A stretch of DNA of 64,000 bases from JAFGXT01 sp963677165 (GTDB lineage: Bacteria; Verrucomicrobiota; Lentisphaeria; Victivallales; SZUA-371), in contig CAXXSX010000002.1 of assembly GCA_963677165.2 (NCBI GenBank), positions 4,402,001 to 4,466,000 on the forward strand, read 5' to 3'. Under the pieces are notes generated by a model. The model ran no database searches and was not told the DNA's origin. It saw only the letters and a list, made by a program, of their open reading frames with translations. Numbering within the stretch: position 1 is the first letter of the stretch; each line of letters opens with the position of its first letter. A program made the position numbers and the translations under genes. Shown in pieces: positions 43,331 to 51,987 of this stretch.

Positions 43331-44221
43331 TTACTTATCTATACTTGAAACGCTGTCAGCTGTTTTTGCAAGTTCTTTACAATCTTCTTCAGAAATATTC
43401 AGCTTTTTGCACAGTTCAGATAAGTCGATCCCTGAGACTTTTTTCTTGTATATCGTACTGAATATTACCATGGCATTAAGCAGATATCCCTGATTGCTGC
43501 CGTGATAAAGGTCATAACAATAAAGCTTTCTGGCAAATCCCAGTTTCTGCCAGGCATCTCCGGCTGGCGCTACTGTCGCGACATTTTTTCCCGCGCGTTC
43601 ATTTAGCTCTTCTGCTGCAAGATAATAATATTTATGCAGCTGATTTTGAAATTCATCAGGATCTTTAAAGAATCTGGGGTACATTCCTTTGTATTTTGGG
43701 CTTCTTGCCCAGGTCTCATAGAGTACTACTTTAACACTTGGATAGATATCTCTGACTTCTCTGTACAGTAAATAAGCATCTGTTGAAAATCGTTTGGGGC
43801 ATCCCATTTTTGAACCGGGTCTGGAATTGTCCGGAGAGGTTGGACGGGTGCTGTATTCCTGAAGAATAACGTAATCCCAAACATGCGGTCCGGCGGGCAT
43901 TCCTTTGTAAAGGCGGGGTCTTGTTATGTCTTGAGTTTTGTTGGCCAAGTGCCATTCAAGGGTTTTTCCACCGACTGCTGACTTTTGTACAAATGGTTCA
44001 GGGAAACCGGCCGCTTTGGCAATTTGCTGAACCAGTCCAGGGATACCATTCATCTTCGCTGCCTGTTTTGCTCCGCTTGCCAGAGTGAAACTGTTGCCGA
44101 AGAAAATCATTTTCAACGGACGTTGAGTCAGGTTGGTTTCTTGTTGTGTGGTTACAGTACAGCCTGTGATAATTGCGACTGTTGCCAGTATAGGTACAGC
44201 TTGGCAGATGTGTTTAAACAT
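43331..44221 (-). CDS. SGNH/GDSL-like hydrolase lipoprotein
   Basis: 296 residues. The signal peptide VPILATVAIITGC gives a lipoprotein. The SGNH fold is indicated by block I MIFFGNSFTLASG with the catalytic Ser, block II with Gly (KSAVGGKTLEWH), VILQEYSTRP in block III, and a C-terminal YDLYHGSNQGYLLNAM carrying the Asp/His pair. Such enzymes hydrolyse acyl esters of lipids or carbohydrates; the substrate cannot be deduced. Mature length is typical. It is the first gene of a two-gene minus-strand operon with the DUF3313-like lipoprotein. Confidence 0.82.
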   Translation of the reverse strand: MFKHICQAVPILATVAIITGCTVTTQQETNLTQRPLKMIFFGNSFTLASGAKQAAKMNGIPGLVQQIAKAAGFPEPFVQKSAVGGKTLEWHLANKTQDITRPRLYKGMPAGPHVWDYVILQEYSTRPTSPDNSRPGSKMGCPKRFSTDAYLLYREVRDIYPSVKVVLYETWARSPKYKGMYPRFFKDPDEFQNQLHKYYYLAAEELNERAGKNVATVAPAGDAWQKLGFARKLYCYDLYHGSNQGYLLNAMVIFSTIYKKKVSGIDLSELCKKLNISEEDCKELAKTADSVSSIDK

Positions 44222-44246
44222 TTTCCTGTCCTTTCGTTCATTAATA

Positions 44247-46202
44247 TTAAAATCCCAAGGTTAACTGTTCCGGGGGTGTTTTATTTGTGTCCGTCGATTG
44301 CTGTTCTGGTTCTGGTGCGGCATCAGTTTCTGGTTGTGTATTTTTTAGTGATTCCAGCCAGTCGTTCAGTGCCATGATGGTAGTCCCTGCTTTTCGGGCC
44401 TTCTTGAGCTTGCCTCCCGAGCCGTTGGGGTCAACCGCAACCAGAATTCCGAGATCCTGATTTACCGTATCGGATGGTTGATAGCCGTGTTGTTCAGCCA
44501 GTTGTTCATAAAAAGAACGTTTTTCCGGCATTTTGCCTGTGAAACAAACTGTTGTCTGGTTGGAACCTGATGATCCCTTTGTGCTTACAAGTTCCACGCA
44601 TTCCCGCAGTTCCCCGATGAAATCTTTTTGGAGCTGTAGCTCCTGTCTTAGAATTTTTGCCCGTTCAGGCCCGATACCATTTTGCTTTTCCAGTTCGATC
44701 TCGTCCATTTCAGACAGTTCTTCAAGAGTGAAGTCCGTAAGCAACTGACGTGCTATGTTAGGACCGATTCCTTGAATATTTAATGCTGCCAGAAGCTGAT
44801 AATCCGGGACACGTCTTGCTCCGGAAATTTCGTTCAACAGGTTTGTTGCTGATTTTTCCTTGAATCCTTCCAGCTGTAGTATATCTGTCATCCCGAGGTT
44901 AAAGATATCTTTCAGGCTTTCAACATTCAATACTTGCATCATACGCCTGATGTTGGGTTCGCCAAGTCGTTCGATACCAATATTTTTTACTGCTGCAGTA
45001 AGGCGTTTTACCAGTGTTTCAAAGCATTTCTGGTTTGGGCAACAGAGTTCCGGACCGTTGCGTACCAGTTCAGTTTCGCAGCACGGACAATGGGTTATGA
45101 TGCAGGTTTGACGGTTCTCTCCCGGTTCTGCACTTACAATATACGGTATGACGTCTCCAGCCCGTTCTACGGTTACGATGTCATTGATTTGTATATCCTT
45201 ATCAATAATATTCTGGATATTGTGAAGTGAAGCATTTTTTATGGTAATTCCGCCGATATCCACTGGTTCAATCTGGGCTACAGGAGTCAGGCAGTTCTTG
45301 CCGAAACTCCAGTTTACGTTTAGGAGCTTGCTGGTTTTGCGTATGCCGCTGAATTTGAAAGCAATCTGGCCGCGTGGATGGTGGGCTGTATTTCCCAAAG
45401 AGTAACTGTATTCCTGATCGGCCAGTTTGACAACAATTCCATCCATAGGGTAGGGGAGTGCTTCAAGTTCTTCCACCAGGCCTTGCCAGCGTTCACGCAG
45501 TTCGTTGAATTTTACCGTGTAGGAAATCATGTCATAATCTACCAGGGTCAGATAAGCCTTGTTGCGTTCTATTTGGTACTGAATATCAATGATTTCCTTT
45601 AATCCCATAATACCGGCAACTGCATTGCGGGAATTTTTATAAGACTTTCCGTCTTTACGATGGATATTCGGAAATTTATCTCGAAATACATCATCTCTAA
45701 TTACAATTTCTCCTCTAACTGGACGATCTACGGGTCCCCGATAGTTAGTTGTCTCCAACTCAATCAGTGGGAGCTTTCCTGTTATATTTTCGCCTGTTTC
45801 TCCATCGCCGCGAGTTGCAAGGATATATCCTGAAGGCGAGCTGAAATAATTCGCGGAAATTCCATCATATTTGGGCTGGACCCGGAATGCTTCGTTATTG
45901 CTTCTGGCATGTTTGTTGGCCCACTCCATTACTTCATCAATAGAGTATGCTTTATCGAGCGAAAGCATGGGTTCCGCGTGTTTTATTTTTCCGGTTGAAG
46001 CAACAGATGGGGCATTTACCTGGCTGATCAATGGATGAGTGGGGCTAATAGCCTCCAGTGCACGCATTAGACTGTCATATTCATCATCTGAGATTTCCGG
46101 TTCACTAAGCTCCCAGTAGCGTTGGTTATGATATTCAATAAGCTTAACGAGCTGGGGTTCGCTCAATTTACTGAGGTCTTCAGGTAATTTCCCTTCAGCC
46201 AT
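44247..46202 (-). CDS. ligA: NAD+-dependent DNA ligase, divergent
   Basis: 651 residues. Domain Ia is present (IEYHNQRYWELSEPEISDDEYDSL). The nucleotidyltransferase has adenylated K111 in QPKYDGI, RGDGETGENITG and GEIVI. An OB fold follows (GQIAFKFSGIRKT), a four-Cys zinc finger (CPCCETELV, ELCCPNQKC), HhH repeats (GIGPNIARQLL, NGIGPERAKIL) and a C-terminal BRCT domain (TVCFTGKMPEKRSFYEQL). All parts needed for activity are there, but several blocks differ from typical replicative LigA: KYDG instead of KxDG with Val/Leu, and NSRNAVAGIMG where the family usually has NPRNAAAGSLR. It may be a secondary ligase, or the sole but diverged one. Confidence 0.9.
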   Translation of the reverse strand: MAEGKLPEDLSKLSEPQLVKLIEYHNQRYWELSEPEISDDEYDSLMRALEAISPTHPLISQVNAPSVASTGKIKHAEPMLSLDKAYSIDEVMEWANKHARSNNEAFRVQPKYDGISANYFSSPSGYILATRGDGETGENITGKLPLIELETTNYRGPVDRPVRGEIVIRDDVFRDKFPNIHRKDGKSYKNSRNAVAGIMGLKEIIDIQYQIERNKAYLTLVDYDMISYTVKFNELRERWQGLVEELEALPYPMDGIVVKLADQEYSYSLGNTAHHPRGQIAFKFSGIRKTSKLLNVNWSFGKNCLTPVAQIEPVDIGGITIKNASLHNIQNIIDKDIQINDIVTVERAGDVIPYIVSAEPGENRQTCIITHCPCCETELVRNGPELCCPNQKCFETLVKRLTAAVKNIGIERLGEPNIRRMMQVLNVESLKDIFNLGMTDILQLEGFKEKSATNLLNEISGARRVPDYQLLAALNIQGIGPNIARQLLTDFTLEELSEMDEIELEKQNGIGPERAKILRQELQLQKDFIGELRECVELVSTKGSSGSNQTTVCFTGKMPEKRSFYEQLAEQHGYQPSDTVNQDLGILVAVDPNGSGGKLKKARKAGTTIMALNDWLESLKNTQPETDAAPEPEQQSTDTNKTPPEQLTLGF

Positions 46203-46341
46203 AAATTCTCCGTAATTTATTTGAGGTGCTTTGTTGTAATGTCGTTAACTGTGGCTAAGTTAAAAACTTCAAACGTTTTCTTTATACTTAAAAGTAATTT
46301 CGTGTTTGATTTATTTCAACCTGGATCCACAATTTTTTCTC

Positions 46342-48336
46342 ATGGATTCAGTAATAAAATGTACTGTTTTTTGCGGAGAATTTGTTTTGTTTTATAAAGG
46401 TGCTATTGATTTTTGGGAAAGGTTGAAAAAAAAATGCGTTTATAAGCCATTTATATTACCTTTCATGGTTCCATTGCTTATTTCCATTGTATATTCCGTA
46501 GCTGCGGCAATAATGGAAAAATATGGTATGGGACGATTTTTGCTGGTATTGCTGTTGTATTTATTTCAGACGCTTGCATTTTTCTTGCCGGTTCTGCTGA
46601 TTTTTCACAAACTTTTTCAATATAAAAAGATTATTATATTGGTTAAATCTGCATTTGTTGTGATATTTTTTGGTATGTGCGCAATGCTTCTACTTGAATT
46701 GCTGGTTATGTTATACAGTGGTTTTCACATGAATTTTGCTTCTCTTCATTTTTTGTTTAATCCAGAAACTTACCGAACAATAGAAGCCTCACATTTAATT
46801 GTGCTGTATATTGCCGGAATATTGCTGTTTGGATATTCAATGGCTTCCTGTTTGTGGTTTGGAAATTATCCGGGGAAAATCGGGAGACGTTTTTTCTTGG
46901 GCTCAATTTTGAGTTGCTTTCTTATTGTTTGCTGCTCGGCTTTCCTTTCTGATACGTTGTTTGTGCGTGGGTGTAATATTTTGAGTAAAATTGTGATGTA
47001 TCCCGTGCGTGAAGCCGTGGCCGATCATAAAAAGATTGATTCTACGAAAATTCGTAAATATATTGATACCAAAAGCGAGAAGGCCATATTTCTTGATAAT
47101 AATTATCCATATTATAGAATTACCAAAGGATTTCGAGGAGATAAGGCTTTCGATTTTGAGCCCAAATTAGAACAGCAGCATCATGTGATATTTGTTTTTA
47201 TGGAATCATTTCGCGGGGTAAATATCGGAAAAATTTTTGGACATTCACATAGTTTATCACCACGTTTTGATCAGTTGGCTGATGATGGAATATTTTTTAC
47301 AAATTTTTATAGTAACGGAGTGCATACCTCTAGAGCAGTGATTTCTTCTTTGTTCGGCATTCTTTCCCTTGCCAGGCCGGAATCTGTTCAGGCGAATTAT
47401 ACATTGTACAATCTATGGGGGATCCCGCAAATCTTTAAGTCTAGAAATTATGTTACTTCCTATATACATGGCGGGAGTCTTGATTTTGAGAAGAAAACTT
47501 TGTTTTTTGGACACAATGGAATTGATTTTATTGTTGGGAAGGAAATTCTGAAGAAGCTACATCCTGGATGTGTACCTACCTATTGGGGGGTGAAGGATGA
47601 TATTACTTGTAATTTTGCTTTGAACCGACTTATGAAACTTGATAAGAGTGGACGAAATAGTTTTAGTATTATTTTTTCTGTAACGAACCACTTTCCATTT
47701 CAGTTAAGCAATGAGACGTATTTGCCGGGGAGTGAGCTATCAAACCGTTTTATTTCCACTATGGAGTATTCAGATGGCTGTCTCGGAAAACTTGTTGATG
47801 CATTGAAAAAGCTTAAGCTATATGATAAATGTATTTTGTTTATTCTTGGTGATCATGGCTGGCCACTTGGAGAACACCACAGGGAGGGATACAGTAAAAA
47901 TATTTATGAAGAGTCTGTTCGAATTCCTCTATTGATTCTTGCTCCCGGAAGAATCAAAAAACCGAAAGTTATTAACGGAGTCTGTTCTCAAATTGATCTT
48001 TTGCCTACTGTTATCGATATGTTTGGATTTAAAGATGTAGTCAATCATGGTATGGGGAAAAGCTTGTTAAGGATGCCACGGGAAGGTTATTCTGCTTATT
48101 TTTCCAGTCCTTACGGGTTATTTCAACTCGGGATTCGAAAGGGGCATTTTAAATACATTTACAACAAAGCCAATAATACAGATGAGCTGTATGACTTAAG
48201 CAGAGATATCGGGGAAAGAAAGAATATTATTTCCGAACATCCTGAGTTTACTGCAAAGTATAAAAATGTACTACTTGATATTTTCGAAAATAACAATCAG
48301 ATCATTATTAATAATAAATTGATTCCATCAAAGTGA
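46342..48336 (+). CDS. LtaS/OpgB-like membrane phosphoglycerol (or phosphoethanolamine) transferase
   Basis: About 664 residues. Five N-terminal membrane helices (about 1-215) are followed by an extracytoplasmic sulfatase-fold domain (about 280-600). Signature parts: VIFVFMESFRGVNIG with metal-binding Glu, NGVHTSRAVISSLFG with the probable Thr nucleophile, LGDHGWPLGEHH, and a C-terminal YNKANNTDELYDLSRD. The fold and topology match lipoteichoic acid synthases and the periplasmic-glucan phosphoglycerol transferase OpgB. In a diderm the OpgB-like role is more plausible, but the acceptor is unknown. An in-frame TTG at 46306 precedes the ATG at 46342; no ribosome binding site is evident. The gene is AT-rich compared with its neighbours, possible transfer. 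Confidence 0.85.
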   Translation: MDSVIKCTVFCGEFVLFYKGAIDFWERLKKKCVYKPFILPFMVPLLISIVYSVAAAIMEKYGMGRFLLVLLLYLFQTLAFFLPVLLIFHKLFQYKKIIILVKSAFVVIFFGMCAMLLLELLVMLYSGFHMNFASLHFLFNPETYRTIEASHLIVLYIAGILLFGYSMASCLWFGNYPGKIGRRFFLGSILSCFLIVCCSAFLSDTLFVRGCNILSKIVMYPVREAVADHKKIDSTKIRKYIDTKSEKAIFLDNNYPYYRITKGFRGDKAFDFEPKLEQQHHVIFVFMESFRGVNIGKIFGHSHSLSPRFDQLADDGIFFTNFYSNGVHTSRAVISSLFGILSLARPESVQANYTLYNLWGIPQIFKSRNYVTSYIHGGSLDFEKKTLFFGHNGIDFIVGKEILKKLHPGCVPTYWGVKDDITCNFALNRLMKLDKSGRNSFSIIFSVTNHFPFQLSNETYLPGSELSNRFISTMEYSDGCLGKLVDALKKLKLYDKCILFILGDHGWPLGEHHREGYSKNIYEESVRIPLLILAPGRIKKPKVINGVCSQIDLLPTVIDMFGFKDVVNHGMGKSLLRMPREGYSAYFSSPYGLFQLGIRKGHFKYIYNKANNTDELYDLSRDIGERKNIISEHPEFTAKYKNVLLDIFENNNQIIINNKLIPSK

Positions 48337-48778
48337 TTTCGTGAAAGTATTCCTGTTATTGTGAAAATTTTTTCATTAACGATTCTGTTTGGTATAATCT
48401 CTTTTTTTCTGTTATAAGCCTTATTTATTTCTTATGGATGTGTTGAATGTTTAGTGATTTAGTTGGAAAAATAAGTAATAATAATAACAGGATGTTTGCG
48501 TGTGGTGTAAATATGTATCCTCTCGGCTATTAATTGTTTATGTTTTGTTTTGCGGTAATAAAATTGCAAAAAAATTAACTAGCGTGCAACAAAAACCCGA
48601 CTTTGCATGTATAGTATTCTTATGAAGAGGTTTAAATTAGTAGATTGTTTGTTTCTTTCCGTCGCAGTTTTGGCACTGCAGGCGTTCCGCTGGATTTTCT
48701 GCTGTCCGGAATACGAATGATTTTTCAATAATCATACCGGCTGTTCATAATATAATGTAATCAACAAGGAGTAGTGAA
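48337..48778 (+). other. Long AT-rich leader upstream of cstA
   Basis: This 442-bp gap contains a promoter candidate far upstream (TTTTCA at 48370, 17-nt spacer, TATAAT at 48393), about 380 nt before cstA. It also holds TATAGT at 48610 and a 32-codon frame at 48622-48720. If the distal promoter drives cstA, the mRNA would have a long 5' leader. No hairpin with a T run was seen inside it. Confidence 0.45.
48622..48720 (+). CDS. Possible 32-residue hydrophobic leader peptide
   Basis: ATG AAG AGG opens a frame encoding MKRFKLVDC, a hydrophobic stretch (LFLSVAVLALQAF), and RWIFCCPEYE before TGA at 48718. It resembles a short membrane peptide. There is no Shine-Dalgarno; TATAGT at 48610-48615 would place a transcription start at about the ATG, so translation would be leaderless. 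It ends 58 nt before cstA. This may be a chance frame. Confidence 0.3.
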   Translation: MKRFKLVDCLFLSVAVLALQAFRWIFCCPEYE

Positions 48779-50245
48779 ATGGTTACGTTTTTTATGTGTC
48801 TGGCATTATTAATTCTTGGATTCCTGATTTATGGAAGAGTGGTCGACAAAATATTCGGCCCCGAAGAATCCAGGGAAACCCCGGCTTTGACTGAAGCAGA
48901 CGGGGTGGATTATGTAAAAATGCCCAACTACAAGGTTTTTCTAATCCAGTTGCTGAATATTGCCGGCGTTGGTCCGATATACGGTCCTATTCTTGGAGCA
49001 TTATATGGTCCGATAGCATTGGTATGGGTTGTTGCCGGTTGCATTCTTGGCGGTGCTGTTCATGACTACTTCTCCGGGATGCTGTCCATTCGCAACAAAG
49101 GCGCAAGTGTGCCTGGAGTGATTGGTGCTTATATGGGCAATGTGGCCTATAACTTTATGAATCTGTTATCTCTGGTATTGTTGATTCTGGTTGGCGTAGT
49201 ATTTGTGCTCGGCCCGGCAAAGTTGCTGGTTCAGTTGAGTGGTTGGCCTATCTGGATATTGATTGTCGCGATTTTTATTTATTATATATTGGCTACTCTG
49301 GTGCCGATTGATAAGATTATTGGACGGCTTTATCCGTTTTTTGGTGCACTGTTGCTCTTTATGGCTTTTGGACTGATAATCAGTTTATTAGTCAGTAGTC
49401 ATGGAATGTACGCGTCTGGACTTGGATTCAGGGCATATAATACCGGAGGATTACCGGCTTGGCCGATGTTGTTTATTACGTTGTCGTGTGGGGCGGTGTC
49501 TGGTTTTCATGCTACTCAGTCTCCTTTGATGGCGCGGTGTATCGGTAACGAAAAATCAGGACGCAAAATATTCTACGGCGCAATGATTTGTGAAGGCATC
49601 ATCGGGCTGATCTGGGTTACCCTTGGTATGTCTTTTTATGAATCCTCTGAAATGCTGCAGGCAGCATTGAAGAGCGGTGGTCCTTCCGGGGTGGTATACG
49701 AAATATCCAACTCCCTGCTTGGCCGAATAGGTGGAATGATTGCTATTCTTGGCGTTATTGTCCTTCCGATTACATCCGGTGATACGGCTTTCCGTAGTGC
49801 CAGATTGATCATTGCGGATAAACTTAAGCTGGATCAGAAACCGTTGATGAAAAGATTGTACATTGGTGTTCCGATGTTCATCCTGGCGTTCATTATCTGC
49901 ACTATTCCGTTTGGTATCGTATGGCGTTATTTTGGATTCGCCAATCAGACTACAGCGGCAATGATGTTGTGGGCCGGAGCTATTTATCTTGGTTTGAATC
50001 ACAAGTTCCATTGGATATGCTCACTTCCTGCCACATTTATGACTGCGGTTGTTCTCTGCTTTATCATGCAGGCAAAGATTGGGTTTAATTTGCCAATGCT
50101 GGTTTCCGATATTATCGGGATATCGGTAGCGGTTGTTCTGTTTGGTATATTTATTTGGCGGATGCATTTTCATAAACATACTCCGCCGTTGCCGGAAGAA
50201 GAATCGGCGGTTCATCATCCGAATGCAGCAGAACATCGAGTCTAA
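48779..50245 (+). CDS. CstA-family carbon starvation / pyruvate transporter
   Basis: 488 residues with about 12 membrane helices. The CstA family landmarks are visible: KVFLIQLLNIAGVGPIYGPI near residue 58, GGAVHDYFSGMLSIRNKG, HATQSPLMARC near residue 245, and GIVWRYFGFANQTTAAMMLW toward the end. Members import pyruvate or peptides under carbon limitation in proteobacteria; this shorter form (E. coli CstA is about 700 residues) lacks the C-terminal extension and may differ in substrate. AAGGAGTAGTGAA is a strong ribosome binding site. A terminator follows the stop. A separate YbdD-like small gene, common behind cstA, is not present downstream. Confidence 0.93.
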   Translation: MVTFFMCLALLILGFLIYGRVVDKIFGPEESRETPALTEADGVDYVKMPNYKVFLIQLLNIAGVGPIYGPILGALYGPIALVWVVAGCILGGAVHDYFSGMLSIRNKGASVPGVIGAYMGNVAYNFMNLLSLVLLILVGVVFVLGPAKLLVQLSGWPIWILIVAIFIYYILATLVPIDKIIGRLYPFFGALLLFMAFGLIISLLVSSHGMYASGLGFRAYNTGGLPAWPMLFITLSCGAVSGFHATQSPLMARCIGNEKSGRKIFYGAMICEGIIGLIWVTLGMSFYESSEMLQAALKSGGPSGVVYEISNSLLGRIGGMIAILGVIVLPITSGDTAFRSARLIIADKLKLDQKPLMKRLYIGVPMFILAFIICTIPFGIVWRYFGFANQTTAAMMLWAGAIYLGLNHKFHWICSLPATFMTAVVLCFIMQAKIGFNLPMLVSDIIGISVAVVLFGIFIWRMHFHKHTPPLPEEESAVHHPNAAEHRV

Positions 50246-50270
50246 TATGCTATAAGATCATAATAACCAG

Positions 50271-50302
50271 CGGAAGCGATATGTTATCGCTTCCGTTTTT
50301 TT
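50271..50302 (+). terminator. Terminator of cstA
   Basis: Perfect 11-bp stem CGGAAGCGATA / TATCGCTTCCG with a 3-nt loop and six T. Confidence 0.94.
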
Positions 50303-50308
50303 CTTGGG

Positions 50309-51469
50309 CTAGAAGAGTTGTCCTGATGTCTTGTTTTTTACTACTTCCGGAATGCTGTCCAGAAAGTCCAGGGTGGAGTTGTCTTTTTCTATGCATAGAT
50401 CAATTGTTGCCGGTTCGCGGAATAGGTTAACTTTGCCGATGGGACGTCCATGACCGAGGATCCGGGCAATGGTGTCGCTAATGTTAATAATCAGGCAAAG
50501 GTGGTAATCCAGCTGGTCTTCTTCTGAAAATGGATATTCCCAAAAATTGTGATGAGCTTCTATGGCAGCTAGAGAGAGCGGGTCCATATTCCATTTTTTG
50601 CCGAGAACACTGCCTATTTTTTCATGACGGTTGTTGAATATCCGGTCAAACATATACTCCTGAATATCTCCTTTCAGGTTGCTGCAGAAGCATTCATTGA
50701 GTGAGAGTTCCTTGAGAATGCCAAGTTTTCCGATATCGTGAAGCAGTCCTGCCAAAAATGCCAGACTGGGATCGGGGAAATATCTTTGACTCAGGTAACT
50801 GGCTACAATTGCGACCACATAGCTGTGGTGAATGATTCTCTCGGCTAGCTTGCCAAAGCGTTTATCTCCGGTGAAACCAATTTTTATTGAATAAAGTTGG
50901 AGAAGCGCGCGTATATTGTTTTTTCCTAAGCGTGACAGTGCAAGGTTTAGATCAGTGATTGCGAATCCTCGACTGTAGAATGCGGAGTTGATACTATTGA
51001 TGAACATTCCGGCGAGAGCAGGACTTTTTTCAATAAGAGTTGTGACTTCCGCATAGTCAAAATCATCATTGCTCAGGAGCTGCATTACCTGCATAAGGTG
51101 CTGCGGAATACTGAAAACCGGAACATCTCCTTGGTCTATTTTTTCATTGAGGTGGCGTATGACTTCTTTTAGAGTGTCGGGGTCATATGGAATTTCGAGT
51201 ATTCCTGATTTTGACTTTTCCGAACCGGAATAGCACCACCAGTAGTTCTCGTCGTTTTCATCTTCAATTTCCTTGTAGGGGTCAGTACGGTAACGGCTGA
51301 TAGTGCCACCATTAAATACCCCTTTTAAGCTAATTTTAGTTGTACCGGTATATTCGTACTCGGTATCCTCCTCGGAAGGAGCTGTTGCTGTGTTTTTTGC
51401 AACATTATCGACATCTTCTTCAAAACCATCTGTTACTACTCGGGAGATTATTTTTTTGAACAGACCCAT
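50309..51469 (-). CDS. HDOD-domain signalling protein
   Basis: 386 residues. After an N-terminal variable region (1-100, including an acidic DEDNENYWWCYSG-like stretch) comes an HDOD domain (about 115-330): PVFSIPQHLMQVMQLL, SPALAGMFINSINSAF, ALSRLGKNNIRALLQLYS, FLAGLLHDIGKLGIL and IEAHHNFW. The HD residues (LLHDIGK) are preserved in this copy, which is not always so in HDOD proteins, so phosphodiesterase or phosphatase activity is possible. Such proteins usually act in two-component or motility signalling. It is convergent with cstA and no partner gene is adjacent. Confidence 0.9.
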   Translation of the reverse strand: MGLFKKIISRVVTDGFEEDVDNVAKNTATAPSEEDTEYEYTGTTKISLKGVFNGGTISRYRTDPYKEIEDENDENYWWCYSGSEKSKSGILEIPYDPDTLKEVIRHLNEKIDQGDVPVFSIPQHLMQVMQLLSNDDFDYAEVTTLIEKSPALAGMFINSINSAFYSRGFAITDLNLALSRLGKNNIRALLQLYSIKIGFTGDKRFGKLAERIIHHSYVVAIVASYLSQRYFPDPSLAFLAGLLHDIGKLGILKELSLNECFCSNLKGDIQEYMFDRIFNNRHEKIGSVLGKKWNMDPLSLAAIEAHHNFWEYPFSEEDQLDYHLCLIINISDTIARILGHGRPIGKVNLFREPATIDLCIEKDNSTLDFLDSIPEVVKNKTSGQLF

Positions 51470-51597
51470 CTGCAGCGCACCCCGTGTTAATCCTCACTAT
51501 CTGTAATGTCCTTATGCTCTTACTATAATGTTGTTTGAGCGGCATTTCAAAAATGTTATTATTATATTTAATTAAAAAAATTTTGGTTTGTGTTTCT

Positions 51598-51903
51598 TTA
51601 GCTCGATTTGTGCTCAATTTCCTTGAATATAAGTTTTGAAAGAACCCAGCCCGCGAGGAGGTAAATTGAAATCTGGGCAATTGTAAAAACAATAAAGTGT
51701 ATAAATCCTGAATCGGTAAGTAGTGAAGTCGTTTTAACGACCATGCTGCTGGGGTAGCAAGATATAAGCATAATTAAATAAACAATATAGTCCAAAATAT
51801 CGTAAGGGCCTCCGTGTGGTAGAAAAAGAAACAGCAAAGGAGAAACGGCTCCCCATACAATAAAATATTGAACAAACGCTGTTCTTTTTTCTTTTGTTGT
51901 CAT
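51598..51903 (-). CDS. Small three-helix membrane protein, unknown
   Basis: 101 residues with three hydrophobic segments (AVSPLLFLFLPHG, DYIVYLIMLISCYPSSMVV, FIVFTIAQISIYLLAGWVLSKLIF) and basic N- and C-terminal ends. No family recognised. It lies between the HDOD gene and the sialidase-like operon with roughly 130 nt on its 3' side. No ribosome binding site stands out. Size and clean hydrophobic pattern support a real gene. Confidence 0.6.
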   Translation of the reverse strand: MTTKEKRTAFVQYFIVWGAVSPLLFLFLPHGGPYDILDYIVYLIMLISCYPSSMVVKTTSLLTDSGFIHFIVFTIAQISIYLLAGWVLSKLIFKEIEHKSS

Positions 51904-51940
51904 ATTATTATTTTAAAGCCGCAAATAATAATAATCAACA

Positions 51941-51970
51941 AAAAACGAGCAGATTTTCTGCTCGTTTTTT
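51941..51970 (-). terminator. Bidirectional terminator after the sialidase-like gene
   Basis: CGAGCAG / CTGCTCG stem with an ATTTT loop, flanked by A5 on one side and T6 on the other, so it can work in both directions. Confidence 0.88.
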
Positions 51971-51987
51971 GAGGAGGATCGGTGGTT

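Noticed and set aside
48665..48690. TGGCAC-containing sequence upstream of cstA as a sigma54 promoter
   Set aside because: TGGCAC is present but the -12 GC is not at the required distance.
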